From Pseudomonas fluorescens (GTDB lineage: Bacteria; Pseudomonadota; Gammaproteobacteria; Pseudomonadales; Pseudomonadaceae): a DNA stretch of 64,000 bases. The notes under the pieces were generated by a model that searched no databases, was not told the origin of the DNA, and was given only the letters and a program-made list of their open reading frames with translations. Below are positions 8,442-17,501 of the stretch, piece after piece. A program made the position numbers and the translations under genes. Positions within the stretch are counted from its first letter, which is position 1; every line of letters starts with the position of its first letter. The DNA lies in contig NZ_KZ477995.1 of NCBI RefSeq assembly GCF_002837185.1, positions 115,954 through 179,953 of the forward strand, written 5' to 3'.

Positions 8442-9287
8442 ATGCATGAGCAACCGCTGCAACGCTTTTTCAAGTCCCTGCGCGAGCGTCCGGTGTTCGC
8501 CTGGGAGCGCTTTCAGATGCGCGATGTGTTGGTGATCGACCACCCGCTGTGCCAGGCGGTATTCAGTCGCCAAGGCGCGCAATTGCTGCACTTTCAGCCC
8601 ACCGGCCAGAAACCCTGGCTGTGGTGTGCGGCCAAATGGCCGCAAGTCGGCGCGATCCGCGGCGGCGTGCCGGTATGCTGGCCCTGGTATGGCCGTCACC
8701 CCAGCGAAAACGCATGGCCGTCCCACGGCTGGGCGCGCTTGATCGACTGGAAACTGCTCGACAGCAGTACCGATGACGAGGGCGTGCGTCTGCATTGGCA
8801 GTTGCAGTTGTGTGACTGGCAGGTGGACCTGCACGCGCAGTTGGGCGACACCCTGGAACTGCGCCTGAGCACTGAGCATCAGGACGAGCTGCCGTGCCAG
8901 TTGAGCCATGCGTTGCACGCTTATTGGCGTATCGGTCACGTTGACGAGGTAGCGCTGTCTGGGCTTGACGGCGCGCAGGGTTATGACCAGCTCAATCGTC
9001 AGGTTTGCCAGCAGGAAGGCGAGTTGCGGGTCGATGGTGGATGCCAGCGGGTGTTCCAGCATGAGGGCGAATTGCAGCTCAAGGACCATGCCTGGCAGCG
9101 TGAACTGTGCATCGATACCGGCGACAGCGCCGACACGGTGGTGTGGCATCCGGGCAGCCGGCCGTTGCTGGGTGTCAGTTTCAATGAGGCATCGGGGTTT
9201 GTGTGTGTGGAGTCGGCGATGGCCGGTGCGAGCCTGGCGCCGGGGGAGCGCGCGCATTTGAGCTTGCAGGCCAGGGCTGGGGCCTAG
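8442..9287 (+). CDS. D-hexose-6-phosphate mutarotase (YeaD-like)
   Basis: The 281-residue aldose-1-epimerase-fold enzyme interconverts alpha and beta anomers of glucose 6-phosphate, helping supply the beta form used by Zwf. Family features are AIRGGVPVCWPWYGRH near residue 73, SHGWARLIDW, a central beta-sandwich, and DTVVWHPGSRP near the C-terminus. The ATG at 8442 is preferred over GTG at 8436 because AGGA at 8429-8432 is 9 bases from it but only 3 from the GTG. It lies between the glucose transporter and the hexR/zwf locus, consistent with a role in glucose catabolism. Confidence 0.88.
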   Translation: MHEQPLQRFFKSLRERPVFAWERFQMRDVLVIDHPLCQAVFSRQGAQLLHFQPTGQKPWLWCAAKWPQVGAIRGGVPVCWPWYGRHPSENAWPSHGWARLIDWKLLDSSTDDEGVRLHWQLQLCDWQVDLHAQLGDTLELRLSTEHQDELPCQLSHALHAYWRIGHVDEVALSGLDGAQGYDQLNRQVCQQEGELRVDGGCQRVFQHEGELQLKDHAWQRELCIDTGDSADTVVWHPGSRPLLGVSFNEASGFVCVESAMAGASLAPGERAHLSLQARAGA

Positions 9288-9303
9288 CTGTGTGGCTGAT
9301 GGC

Positions 9304-9381
9304 TTCATCGGGGGCAAGCCCCGTCCCACTTTTGAATGGGTTCACAAATCAAAATGTGGGAGGGGGCTTGCCCCCGATGAG
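9304..9381. repeat. Two REP sequences in outward orientation
   Basis: A slightly altered REP (GGGGCAAGCCCCGTCCCAC, about 9310-9328) is followed by a consensus REP (GTGGGAGGGGGCTTGCCCCC, about 9356-9375). Their order is reversed relative to a normal REPIN, with the tails facing outward around a 27-base spacer. The pair sits between the convergent mutarotase and hexR genes. Confidence 0.8.
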
Positions 9382-9408
9382 GCCGTTGAAGCCCACACAC
9401 CTACCGGC

Positions 9409-10278
9409 TTAGTTGAACTCATCCCCCACCGGATACCGGCTGTCATTCAAGCTCTCTTTGATCTTGCGCAAGTGTGGCTGGAAATCCACGCCACGGCGCA
9501 ATGTCATGCCGGTCGCCAGCACATCCAGGACCGTCAGCTGAATGATCCGCGACGTCATCGGCATGTAGATATCGGTGTCTTCCGGCAGCGGAATGTTCAG
9601 GCTCACGGTACTGGCCTTGGCCAGCGGTGAGTTCTCGGCCGTCACCCCCAGCACCGACGCGCCGTTTTCCCGCGCGATACGCGCCACTTCCACCAACTCA
9701 CGGGTACGCCCGGTGTAGGAAATGATCACGAACAACTCACCGGTGTGGGCGACCGAGGCGATCATGCGTTGCATCAGCACGTCGGCGTGGGCGGTCACCG
9801 CCAGGTTGAAACGGAAAAATTTGTGCAGCGCGTCCATCGCCACCGGCGCCGAGGCGCCCAGGCCGAAAAAGTGGATCTGCCGCGCCTGGATCAACAAATC
9901 CACGGCCTTGCTGATCAGGGCCGGGTCCAGGGCCTGGCAGGCGCTGTCCAGGGATGCAATGGCGCTGCCAAAGATCTTCTGGGTGTAGGCCTCGGGGTTA
10001 TCATCGGCTTCCACGGCGCGGCTGACATACGCTGCGCCACTGGCCAGACTTTGCGCCAGCTGCAATTTAAGTTCAGGGTAGCCGCTGACACCGAACGAAC
10101 GGCAGAAACGGTTGACCGTCGGTTCACTGACCGAGGCGGCCTGGGCAAGGGCGGCGATCGAGAAGCGGGTGGCCTGCTGCGGGTTGAGCAGGATGACCTC
10201 GGCGACTTTTTTCTCGGCCTTGTTCAATTCTTCGAGGCGGTTCCGGATCTGTTCCAGAAGATTTCGCACGCGGTCCAT
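9409..10278 (-). CDS. hexR: HexR, RpiR-family repressor of glucose catabolism
   Basis: The 289-residue regulator has an N-terminal RpiR helix-turn-helix (about residues 1-77, with [20 protein letters not shown]) and a C-terminal SIS sugar-phosphate domain (about 120-255, with [16 protein letters not shown] and [14 protein letters not shown]). HexR represses zwf-pgl-eda, edd-glk and gap genes and is released by 2-keto-3-deoxy-6-phosphogluconate, the substrate of Eda encoded nearby. It is transcribed divergently from zwf, with a candidate operator between them at 10406-10424, so autoregulation is possible. Confidence 0.95.
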   Translation of the reverse strand: MDRVRNLLEQIRNRLEELNKAEKKVAEVILLNPQQATRFSIAALAQAASVSEPTVNRFCRSFGVSGYPELKLQLAQSLASGAAYVSRAVEADDNPEAYTQKIFGSAIASLDSACQALDPALISKAVDLLIQARQIHFFGLGASAPVAMDALHKFFRFNLAVTAHADVLMQRMIASVAHTGELFVIISYTGRTRELVEVARIARENGASVLGVTAENSPLAKASTVSLNIPLPEDTDIYMPMTSRIIQLTVLDVLATGMTLRRGVDFQPHLRKIKESLNDSRYPVGDEFN

Positions 10279-10405
10279 TCAGTCTTTCCTTCGGGCGACG
10301 ATGCAAATAAAAAGGCGGTAACCAATCGATGAGTGGCATTTCGCGGTGGCCTATCCTACTGAGGGTAGCCGAACACCACCACTCGCAATGCGTATTTGCG
10401 GAAAA

Positions 10406-10424
10406 TGTTGTGGTTATTACTACA
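10406..10424. promoter_or_regulatory. Candidate HexR operator between hexR and zwf
   Basis: TGTTGTGGTTATTACTACA is an imperfect palindrome (TGT-GT...AC-ACA) resembling published HexR sites, which contain TTGT/ACAA or TGTAGT/ACTACA arms. It lies 66 bases before the zwf start in the divergent intergenic region, where it could control both genes. Confidence 0.55.
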
Positions 10425-10476
10425 TTTTTCCTTGAGTGATGCCTTGAAAAAAGGTATTTGTAGCTTAACTTGATAA

Positions 10477-10484
10477 AAGAACAA
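10477..10484 (+). promoter_or_regulatory. Possible Crc/Hfq CA motif before zwf
   Basis: AAGAACAA fits AANAANAA and lies 5 bases before the zwf ATG, in the ribosome binding region. zwf has no obvious Shine-Dalgarno purine block apart from this A-rich stretch, so the motif may serve both purposes. Confidence 0.4.
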
Positions 10485-10489
10485 ACATC

Positions 10490-11956
10490 ATGCCTTCGAT
10501 AACCGTAGAACCCTGCACCTTTGCCCTGTTTGGCGCCTTGGGTGATCTGGCGCTGCGCAAGTTATTTCCTGCCCTCTATCAACTCGATGGTGCCGGCCTG
10601 CTGCACGATGACACACGTATCCTGGCCCTGGCCCGCGAAGCCGGGTCCGAGCAGCAGCACCTGGCCCATATCGAAAAAGAACTGCGCAAATACGTCGGCA
10701 AGGAACTCGACGAAGCCGTGGCCCAGCGTTTCCTGGCGCGCCTGGCTTATGTGCATGTCGACTTCATGAAGGCCGACGACTACGTCGGCCTTGCCGAGAA
10801 GGTCGGTGGCGAACAGCGTCTGATCGCCTACTTCGCCACTCCGGCCGCCGTGTATGGCGCGATCTGTGAGAACCTGTCCAAGGTCGGCCTGGCGGAAAAC
10901 ACCCGCGTGGTGCTGGAAAAACCGATTGGTTCGGACCTGGAATCCTCGCGCAAGGTCAACGACGCCGTGGCGCAGTTCTTCCCGGAAAATCGCACCTATC
11001 GCATTGACCACTACCTGGGCAAAGAGACGGTGCAGAACCTGATCGCCCTGCGTTTCGCCAACAGCCTGTTCGAAACCCAGTGGAACCAGAACTACATTTC
11101 CCACGTGGAAATCACCGTGGCCGAGCAGGTCGGCATCGAAGGCCGTTGGGGCTACTTCGACAAGGCCGGCCAACTGCGCGACATGATCCAGAACCACCTG
11201 CTGCAGTTGCTGTGCCTGATCGCCATGGACCCGCCGGCCGACCTGTCCGCCGACAGCATCCGTGACGAGAAGGTCAAGGTGCTCAAGGCCCTGGCGCCGA
11301 TCAGCCCGGAAGGCCTGACCACCCAGGTGGTGCGCGGCCAGTACATCGCCGGCTACAGCGCCGGTAAAGCCGTGCCGGGGTACCTGGAAGAAGAGAACTC
11401 CAACACCCAGAGCGACACCGAGACCTTTGTTGCCCTGCGCGCCGATATCCGTAACTGGCGTTGGGCCGGGGTGCCGTTCTATCTGCGTACCGGCAAGCGC
11501 ATGCCGCAAAAGCTGTCGCAGATTGTCATCCACTTCAAGGAACCGTCCCACTATATTTTCGCCCCCGAGCAGCGCTTGCAGATCAGCAACAAGCTGATCA
11601 TCCGCCTGCAGCCGGACGAAGGTATTTCCTTGCGCGTGATGACCAAGGAGCAGGGCCTGGACAAGGGCATGCAACTGCGCAGCGGTCCGCTGCAACTGAA
11701 TTTTTCCGACACTTATCGCAGCGCACGCATCCCCGATGCCTACGAGCGCTTGCTGTTGGAAGTGATGCGCGGCAATCAGAACCTGTTTGTTCGCAAAGAT
11801 GAAATCGAAGCCGCGTGGAAGTGGTGTGACCAGTTGATCGCCGGGTGGAAGAAATCCGGCGATGCGCCCAAGCCGTACGCGGCGGGTTCCTGGGGGCCGA
11901 TGAGCTCGATTGCACTGATCACGCGGGATGGGAGGTCGTGGTATGGCGATATCTGA
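10490..11956 (+). CDS. zwf: Glucose-6-phosphate 1-dehydrogenase
   Basis: The 488-residue enzyme oxidises glucose 6-phosphate to 6-phosphogluconolactone with NAD(P)+. The nucleotide-binding motif is [17 protein letters not shown] near residues 13-29 (GALGDL replaces the more usual GASGDL). The substrate-binding signature RIDHYLGKE is at 171-179. It is the first gene of the zwf-pgl-eda operon; its last 14 bases overlap pgl. Expression is expected to be under HexR. Confidence 0.96.
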   Translation: MPSITVEPCTFALFGALGDLALRKLFPALYQLDGAGLLHDDTRILALAREAGSEQQHLAHIEKELRKYVGKELDEAVAQRFLARLAYVHVDFMKADDYVGLAEKVGGEQRLIAYFATPAAVYGAICENLSKVGLAENTRVVLEKPIGSDLESSRKVNDAVAQFFPENRTYRIDHYLGKETVQNLIALRFANSLFETQWNQNYISHVEITVAEQVGIEGRWGYFDKAGQLRDMIQNHLLQLLCLIAMDPPADLSADSIRDEKVKVLKALAPISPEGLTTQVVRGQYIAGYSAGKAVPGYLEEENSNTQSDTETFVALRADIRNWRWAGVPFYLRTGKRMPQKLSQIVIHFKEPSHYIFAPEQRLQISNKLIIRLQPDEGISLRVMTKEQGLDKGMQLRSGPLQLNFSDTYRSARIPDAYERLLLEVMRGNQNLFVRKDEIEAAWKWCDQLIAGWKKSGDAPKPYAAGSWGPMSSIALITRDGRSWYGDI

Positions 11957-12656
11957 ATTGAAACTGCCTCAGGGCGTCACTGCCCATGAGTACCGCACGC
12001 CCGTGCTATTGGCGGACGGTCTGGCCAATGACGTGGCCGAACAATTGCGCACGGCCATCAGCGCCCGTGGTGAGGCGACGTTGGTCGTGTCCGGTGGCCG
12101 CAGCCCCGTGGCGTTCTTCCAGAACCTGGCTAGACAGGTCCTGGACTGGTCCAAGGTCACCATCACCCTGGCCGATGAGCGCTGGGTGCCGGTGGAGCAC
12201 GCTGACAGCAATGCCGGCTTGCTCAAGCAGCACCTGTTGCAAGGCCCGGCGGCCGAGGCCAGGTTTCTCAGCCTGTACAGCGCTGCCGCCAACCTCGAAG
12301 ACGCCGCCGAGCAGGCCGATCGCCTGCTGGCCGAGTTGCCGGCCATCGATGTGCTGGTGCTGGGCATGGGCGATGACGGCCACACCGCATCGCTGTTTCC
12401 CAACAGCCCGAACCTTGCCCAAGCGTTGCAGGCCGACGGTACCCGCCGTTGCTGGCCGATGCTGGCGCCGACCGTGCCGCACCAGCGCCTGACCCTGAGT
12501 CGCGCATTGCTGGCGACGGCCCAGTACACCGTGCTGTCGATTTCCGGCAGCTCGAAATTGACCACCTTGAGCGCCGCGCTGGCGGGTGACGACGTCGCCG
12601 CCATGCCGATTCGCGCGTTTTTGCAACCTACATTAGAGATTTACTGGTGCCCATGA
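11943..12656 (+). CDS. pgl: 6-phosphogluconolactonase
   Basis: The 237-residue Pgl (NagB/SIS-like fold) hydrolyses 6-phosphogluconolactone to 6-phosphogluconate. Family motifs are [23 protein letters not shown] and [17 protein letters not shown]. The ATG at 11943 lies inside the end of zwf after GGGAGG, giving a 14-base overlap and translational coupling. Its TGA overlaps an ATG at 12653 that is an alternative start for eda. Confidence 0.95.
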   Translation: MAISELKLPQGVTAHEYRTPVLLADGLANDVAEQLRTAISARGEATLVVSGGRSPVAFFQNLARQVLDWSKVTITLADERWVPVEHADSNAGLLKQHLLQGPAAEARFLSLYSAAANLEDAAEQADRLLAELPAIDVLVLGMGDDGHTASLFPNSPNLAQALQADGTRRCWPMLAPTVPHQRLTLSRALLATAQYTVLSISGSSKLTTLSAALAGDDVAAMPIRAFLQPTLEIYWCP

Positions 12657-12673
12657 GCCAAGGATCAGCCGCT

Positions 12674-13339
12674 ATGAAAAGCCCTCAACCGACCGTGTCC
12701 ATGGCGGATAAAGTTGCCCTGATCGACAGCCTCTGCGCCAAGGCGCGGATCCTGCCGGTGATCACCATCGCCCGCGAACAGGACATCCTGCCGCTGGCCG
12801 ATGCCCTGGCAGCCGGTGGCCTGACCGCATTGGAAGTGACCCTGCGTTCCGAGTTCGGCCTCAAGGCCATTCAGGTGCTGCGCGAGCAGCGCCCTGAACT
12901 GTGCACCGGTGCCGGCACTGTGCTGGACCGTCATATGCTCGAAGCGGCCGAAGTGGCCGGCTCGCAATTTATCGTCACCCCCGGCATCACCCGCGACCTG
13001 CTGGAAGCCTCGGTGCACAGCCCGATCCCGCTGCTGCCCGGCATCAGCAATGCCTCCGGCATCATGGAAGGCTATGGCCTGGGTTATCGCCGCTTCAAGC
13101 TGTTCCCGGCCGAGGTCAGCGGCGGTGTGGCTGCGATCAAGGCCTTGGGTGGCCCGTTCGGTGAAGTGAAATTCTGCCCGACCGGTGGCGTCGGCCCGGC
13201 TAACATCAAAAGCTACATGGCGTTGAAAAACGTGATGTGCGTGGGCGGTAGCTGGATGCTTGATCCTGAGTGGGTCAGGAACGGCGACTGGGCACGCATC
13301 CAGGAAGTCACCGCCGAGGCGCTGGCGCTGCTGGATTGA
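12674..13339 (+). CDS. eda: 2-keto-3-deoxy-6-phosphogluconate (KDPG/KHG) aldolase
   Basis: The 221-residue aldolase splits KDPG into pyruvate and glyceraldehyde 3-phosphate, the last step of the Entner-Doudoroff route. The catalytic glutamate is in LEVTLRS (E54 with this start) and the Schiff-base lysine in YRRFKLFPAE (K142). The ATG at 12674 follows AAGGA by 9 bases; an upstream ATG at 12653 overlaps the pgl stop and would add 7 residues. Both are plausible. A terminator follows at 13383-13415. Confidence 0.94.
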   Translation: MKSPQPTVSMADKVALIDSLCAKARILPVITIAREQDILPLADALAAGGLTALEVTLRSEFGLKAIQVLREQRPELCTGAGTVLDRHMLEAAEVAGSQFIVTPGITRDLLEASVHSPIPLLPGISNASGIMEGYGLGYRRFKLFPAEVSGGVAAIKALGGPFGEVKFCPTGGVGPANIKSYMALKNVMCVGGSWMLDPEWVRNGDWARIQEVTAEALALLD

Positions 13340-13382
13340 TCTGATTTATCGAATCGTTGTTGCTGTGCTTAACGGCATTTTT

Positions 13383-13415
13383 GCGGTGCACTTGGTCGGT
13401 GTACCGCTTTTTTTT
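13383..13415 (+). terminator. Intrinsic terminator of the zwf-pgl-eda operon
   Basis: The stem GCGGTGCAC / GTGTACCGC (one G-U pair) with a 6-base loop is followed by eight T residues. Confidence 0.85.
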
Positions 13416-13446
13416 GCCTGTAGAAATCAAGATCACCACAAAAACA

Positions 13447-13540
13447 ATGTGGGAGGGGGCTTGCCCCCGATGGCGGTGTATCAGTCACCCAGTATATTGA
13501 CTGAACCACTGCCATCGGGGGCAAGCCCCCTCCCACATTT
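13447..13540. repeat. REPIN between eda and the class V aminotransferase gene
   Basis: Full inverted REP pair with GATGGCGGTGTATCAGTCA and TGACTGAACCACTGCCATC in the spacer arms. Its right end overlaps the stop codon (TAA on the minus strand, 13539-13541) of the converging aminotransferase gene, so the insertion may have created or reset that gene's 3' end. Confidence 0.9.
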
Positions 13541-14714
13541 AATCTCTGCTCAGTTCGGTAATAGCGTTGACCAGCATGCCGATGTCTTGCGCCGACGTCA
13601 CCAACCCCGGTGTCACCCGGATACAGGTGCCAAACGCGGCGCCTGTGCGTGTGGTAGTAAATAACCCGTAGTCCTTGAGCAATCTGTCGACCATCACCTG
13701 CTGATCGCGCCCAATGAACTTGAACGCAGTAATCGCGCAATACAGCCTCGGGTCATCCGGCGTCAGCACCTCAATCCCCGGCAACCCGCGCACCTGGCTC
13801 ACCCACAGGTCCCGCAGATAGTTGACCCGTGCACCTTTGGCCGCCGCGCCACCCAGTTGCCGATGCTCTTCAAGCACCATTGGCAAGCTCATCAACGCCG
13901 GAAAGTTCGGTGTGCTGTAGGACGTACGTGCCCGCACATCCGTGGCGGGGTAGTGGAATTCGCCCATGTCCGGGTCGATATCCGGCAGGCGTTCGGGGGC
14001 AATGTAGAGAAAGCCCAGGGTCAGCGGCGCGCCGATCCATTTGTGCAGGTTGAAACCGGCGAACTGAATACCCAGTTCGGCAAGGTTGAAATCGATCTGG
14101 CCCAGGGCGTGGGCGCCGTCGAGGATCACGTCGACCCCTTGTTCACGCGCGGCCCTGGCAATCGCCGCCACCGGCATGACCAGGCCGGTACGGTGGGTGA
14201 CATGGGTCAGCGCCATCAACTTCAGGCGCGGGTATTGATTGAAGGTATCGCGATAAGTCTGCAACAGGCTGTCGAAACTGGCCGGGTGTGTATGGGAGAT
14301 TTCGATCACTTCGACACCGCGCACACCGGCCAGCCAGCGCATCGCACCTTTGACCGTGTCGTACTCCAGATCACTGATCAGCACCTGATCGCCCGGTTGC
14401 AGGCGGTTGTAGTTGCGGATCAGCGACTGCAAGGCTTCGGTGGCGTTGCGGGTGAAGGCCACCGAGTCGGGATCTGCATTGATCAACGCGGCCAGTTGGC
14501 GGCGAATCTCGATATTTTCCCCTTGTTCGAAGCGCTGACGCACATACACCGAGTTGCTCCGGTTGATAAACGCCACGTGTTCCAGGTACTGCGCCTGGAC
14601 TGCACGGCTCATGCGCCCGAAGTAGCCGTTTTCCAGATTGATCGGGCCCGGCTCCAGTTCGTAGCGCTGGGCGATGGCCTGCCAGTGAGGTTCGTTGTTC
14701 GCATTCCTTGGCAT
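13539..14714 (-). CDS. Class V PLP-dependent aminotransferase (isopenicillin-N-epimerase-like)
   Basis: The 391-residue fold-type I PLP enzyme resembles the CefD/cysteine desulfurase-like class V group. The cofactor aspartate and histidine are in ILDGAHALGQ (199-202 region) and the PLP lysine in FNLHKWIGAP (K225). The segment FTRNATEAL near residue 87 matches the phosphate-binding loop. Substrate cannot be told from sequence; family members act as epimerases, lyases or aminotransferases. A REPIN abuts its 3' end. The small protein at 14733-14969 lies 18 bases upstream on the same strand, suggesting cotranscription. Confidence 0.85.
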   Translation of the reverse strand: MPRNANNEPHWQAIAQRYELEPGPINLENGYFGRMSRAVQAQYLEHVAFINRSNSVYVRQRFEQGENIEIRRQLAALINADPDSVAFTRNATEALQSLIRNYNRLQPGDQVLISDLEYDTVKGAMRWLAGVRGVEVIEISHTHPASFDSLLQTYRDTFNQYPRLKLMALTHVTHRTGLVMPVAAIARAAREQGVDVILDGAHALGQIDFNLAELGIQFAGFNLHKWIGAPLTLGFLYIAPERLPDIDPDMGEFHYPATDVRARTSYSTPNFPALMSLPMVLEEHRQLGGAAAKGARVNYLRDLWVSQVRGLPGIEVLTPDDPRLYCAITAFKFIGRDQQVMVDRLLKDYGLFTTTRTGAAFGTCIRVTPGLVTSAQDIGMLVNAITELSRD

Positions 14715-14732
14715 GGCGTGGCTCTCGGTTAA

Positions 14733-14969
14733 TTAGTGGCGAGGGGCGGGTTTACCGTGTTTGACGCGTAACGGTTCGAGCAATTCGGCCAGGCCGTTGT
14801 GGTCGATTTCCTGCATCAGTGCCAGCAAGCCGCCCAGTTCTCCGTGGGGAAATCCCTCGCGAGCGAACCAGTTCAGATAAGGGCCGGGCAGGTCGGCGAT
14901 GATCCGGCCTTTGTATTTGCCAAAAGGCATTTGGCGGGTAATCAGCAATTCGAGTTTTTCGGGGTTCAT
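14733..14969 (-). CDS. DUF3820-type small protein
   Basis: The 78-residue protein contains MPFGKYKGRIIADLPGPYLNWFAREGFP, the core of the DUF3820 family, annotated in pseudomonads as a putative quorum-sensing-regulated virulence factor without a proven biochemical role. The ATG at 14969 gives the compact family start; a further in-frame ATG at 15011 would add 14 residues. Neither has a clear ribosome binding site. Confidence 0.75.
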   Translation of the reverse strand: MNPEKLELLITRQMPFGKYKGRIIADLPGPYLNWFAREGFPHGELGGLLALMQEIDHNGLAELLEPLRVKHGKPAPRH

Positions 14970-15174
14970 GGTGTTGAGCCGTGAAGGCGGGGTCTTCGAA
15001 AATACAGGCATTCTGCATGAAGGCCAAATGACAGATCATGCAAATAACATACATACAGATGGTTCAATTATTCGTAAGTTATTGAATTATAAGACAAAAG
15101 TAGTTTTTTAAAACCTGGCACGGGGGCTGCAATCATTAAGGCAACCTTCCTCAATCCACACAAGGAATTGAAAA

Positions 15175-15642
15175 ATGACTGACATCAACAAAGAATCGAT
15201 CTCTGTACTCAACGACCTGATCGAAACCAGCATCGATGGCCAGAAAGGTTTCCAAGAGTGCGCAGAAGACATCAAGCATCCTGAACTCAAAGCACTGTTC
15301 ACCAAGCGCTCCGCCGACTGCGCCACTGCTGCTGCCGAGCTGAAAACTGCAGTACGTGCCCTGGGTGGCGATCCGGAAGATTCCGGCAGCATGGCCGGTG
15401 CCCTGCATCGCGGTTGGGTTGACGTGAAGTCCATGGTGACCGGCAAGGACGAAGAGTCCGTGCTCAACGAAGCCGAGCGCGGTGAAGATCACGCTCTGAA
15501 GGCTTACCGTGAAGCGATCGAGAAGATCAACAAGCACAACCTGCTGGGTATTCGTGATCTGGTTGAACGTCAGTATCACGGCGTGCAGCGTAACCACGAT
15601 CAGGTGAAAGCCCTGCGTAACCAGGCACGTGCTCAGTCTTGA
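15175..15642 (+). CDS. PA2169-family four-helix-bundle protein (DUF2383)
   Basis: The 155-residue, wholly helical protein matches the PA2169/DUF2383 ferritin-like group: VLNDLIETSIDGQKGF near residue 10, C-A-E-D, and EERGEDHALKAY-like repeats around residue 100. Members are abundant, often stress-induced proteins of unknown function. AAGGAATTG precedes the ATG. The upstream region is AT-rich, compatible with a strong regulated promoter, and a strong terminator follows, so it is a single-gene unit. Confidence 0.85.
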   Translation: MTDINKESISVLNDLIETSIDGQKGFQECAEDIKHPELKALFTKRSADCATAAAELKTAVRALGGDPEDSGSMAGALHRGWVDVKSMVTGKDEESVLNEAERGEDHALKAYREAIEKINKHNLLGIRDLVERQYHGVQRNHDQVKALRNQARAQS

Positions 15643-15689
15643 TTTGAGCGCTGTACGGTTGCATGCGCGTTGACTGATAGCTAACGCGT

Positions 15690-15728
15690 AAAAAAATCCG
15701 AGGTCCCCTTTGGGCCTCGGATTTTTTT
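15690..15728. terminator. Bidirectional intrinsic terminator
   Basis: AAAAAATCCGAGG and CCTCGGATTTTTTT form a long stem with A-tract and T-tract on either side. It serves the PA2169-family gene from the left and can serve the convergent propeller gene from the right. Confidence 0.88.
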
Positions 15729-15814
15729 CGCCTGCACGCAGCGCCGCCAGCCTTCAAGGCTCAAGAGATACCACGTTGTCAGGTTTTGATAAGCGTGACC
15801 TCGGCGCTTGCGGC

Positions 15815-17173
15815 TCAGCTCCTGTGTTTTTTATAGGCGTACACGGGGTGGAAGTCTTTGGAGATCTGGTCGATTGGCGAGGGAAGCGTGGCGGTGCTGA
15901 TGGGTTTGAGCCGAAACTTGTTCCTGATTTGAAACATTTCCCTCTCCTTGTCATCCGGTGCAAATAAAAACACCATGCCCTCAATGTCGAGCACTCGGCC
16001 TATTTCATCCGCAACGCGTTCGGTAATAGGCGCCCCCATCAAGGTAATGATTTTAACTTGCTCGCAGGCGAGGGGAAAATCAGGATCATCGTAAGTAGCG
16101 ACCGGCATGATATTCGGGATTGCACTGTGGCGGTTGACGCCATTGGAAACGGGCTGACGGTATAAATTCAGATTAACGGCCGCGTCGAAACCGGATATCA
16201 AGGTACCTGCGTGGATGCGTCCTTCTCCCCAGACATCGAGTAGAGGCACGGTTCGGTTAATAATTTGATAATGCTGGAAGGCGTATGACAGGGAGTGGTC
16301 ATTATTTCGATAGAAGCAATAAAGCAGCCCTTCGTATTCTACCAGGCACGGACTGTTTGAGATGCCGTCCTTCACGATAATCTTGTCAGGGCACCACGTT
16401 CCATTATCCAGATAGTTGACGCAGAGACTGGTGTGTTCGGACTTTACGGTACGTGCGCTGAAGAGGCTGTCGTTGTAAACATAAAGGGAAGGGCTTTCCG
16501 AAACATTGGCAGACAGGCTCATTTCGTGAGACCACTGTATACCGTCGAATTTAATGCACCAGGCAGTTTTGGTACTTGCCTTGTGATAGGCGCAGTAGAG
16601 TTCGCCCTTGTACACGGCAAGGGTGGGTGATTCAGTTATCTCAAGGTTGCGGATATGCTGATCCTGGTCCCAGTCGGTGCCATTGAATGTCGAATACCAC
16701 AGGGTGCCACGGTCTTCCTCCCAGCCTTGATGGAAGCAATATAATTTATCCTGATAAACCGCCAGGGAGGGGGAGGTCAAGATGCCTTTCTTCGTGGTAA
16801 TGACGTTTGACCAGGTGTCTCCGTCAAAGGTCGTGTACGTTAACTTTTGCGAGTCGCCACCGGGCCGAAACGCGCAATAGATTTTATTGTCGTACACCGC
16901 TACTGCAGGCGTACCGGTGACATAGATATGGGGGATGGTGTGTTTGGCAGTGTTTTTCAGTTGGCCCGAGGGCATACGCTGGAAGATCAGGTAATCCACT
17001 TTGCCGTTGTCGATACTGCCGTAATGTTGAATAAATACATACAGGTCGCCTTTGAAGACCACCGCGCTGATACTGGCCGACGATCTGTCCGGCAGGTGTG
17101 TACCGCTGAACCAAGTTCCCGATTCCTTGAACGTGTTGTTTTCATAAACCACATTGTCGAGTGGGTTCTTCAT
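15815..17173 (-). CDS. Beta-propeller (lectin/sialidase-like) protein with C-terminal alpha/beta domain, unknown function
   Basis: The 452-residue protein carries at least five repeats of about 45-50 residues with the pattern S-P-[ST]-L-A-V-Y-x3-[IL]-Y-C followed by a Y-x2-F-[DN]-G-x2-W turn (for example TSPSLAVYQDKLYCFHQG, then TFNGTDW). This is the signature of a six-bladed beta-propeller, as in fungal fucose lectins and sialidase-like folds. Residues from about 330 form a different domain with a beta-alpha-beta pattern (VKIITLMGAPITERVADEIG, then GMVFLFAPDD). No signal peptide is visible. Base composition is visibly more AT-rich than neighbours, suggesting transfer. AGGAA lies 8 bases before the ATG. 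A carbohydrate-binding effector or surface role is inference only. Confidence 0.75.
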   Translation of the reverse strand: MKNPLDNVVYENNTFKESGTWFSGTHLPDRSSASISAVVFKGDLYVFIQHYGSIDNGKVDYLIFQRMPSGQLKNTAKHTIPHIYVTGTPAVAVYDNKIYCAFRPGGDSQKLTYTTFDGDTWSNVITTKKGILTSPSLAVYQDKLYCFHQGWEEDRGTLWYSTFNGTDWDQDQHIRNLEITESPTLAVYKGELYCAYHKASTKTAWCIKFDGIQWSHEMSLSANVSESPSLYVYNDSLFSARTVKSEHTSLCVNYLDNGTWCPDKIIVKDGISNSPCLVEYEGLLYCFYRNNDHSLSYAFQHYQIINRTVPLLDVWGEGRIHAGTLISGFDAAVNLNLYRQPVSNGVNRHSAIPNIMPVATYDDPDFPLACEQVKIITLMGAPITERVADEIGRVLDIEGMVFLFAPDDKEREMFQIRNKFRLKPISTATLPSPIDQISKDFHPVYAYKKHRS

Positions 17174-17501
17174 TGTATAGTTTCCTGGCGTGTTCTAGAT
17201 ACGTTGTCAGTCGTACAGTGGAGACGGCGACTGAATAGGCAACCGGCAATACATATTGAAAGCCTGTTGATTTTTATCGAACGTACAGGACCGGGCCAGT
17301 CCGTATTGCGGGCGCTGGACGTGGGACAACGCCCTGTTCACTGAGGGTCGTTGCGTGGGGATTACCCGCGGGCAAGTGTATGTGTACTAGGTTAGTTGCA
17401 CGGTATGAATAAGACGGGTGTAAAGCAGGTGCCGGACGTGAAGTCCGGGGTTATCGATCAGGACGGCCAATGGAAGGCCGTCCCTTACCCGATGCCATGG
17501 G
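17174..17501. other. Intergenic region between the propeller gene and the MaoC hydratase gene
   Basis: No gene is seen. The left part is the probable promoter region of the propeller gene. At 17462-17484 a hairpin (GGACGGCC / GGCCGTCC, 7-base loop) lies downstream of the hydratase gene on the minus strand, without a T-run, so it is at best a weak terminator or a 3' stabiliser. Confidence 0.6.

Noticed and set aside
7037..8473. Long minus-strand open frame opposite oprB
   Set aside because: High-GC antisense shadow; the plus strand encodes a complete porin with signal peptide and terminal phenylalanine.
17462..17484. Hairpin after the MaoC hydratase gene as an intrinsic terminator
   Set aside because: No T-run follows on either strand.
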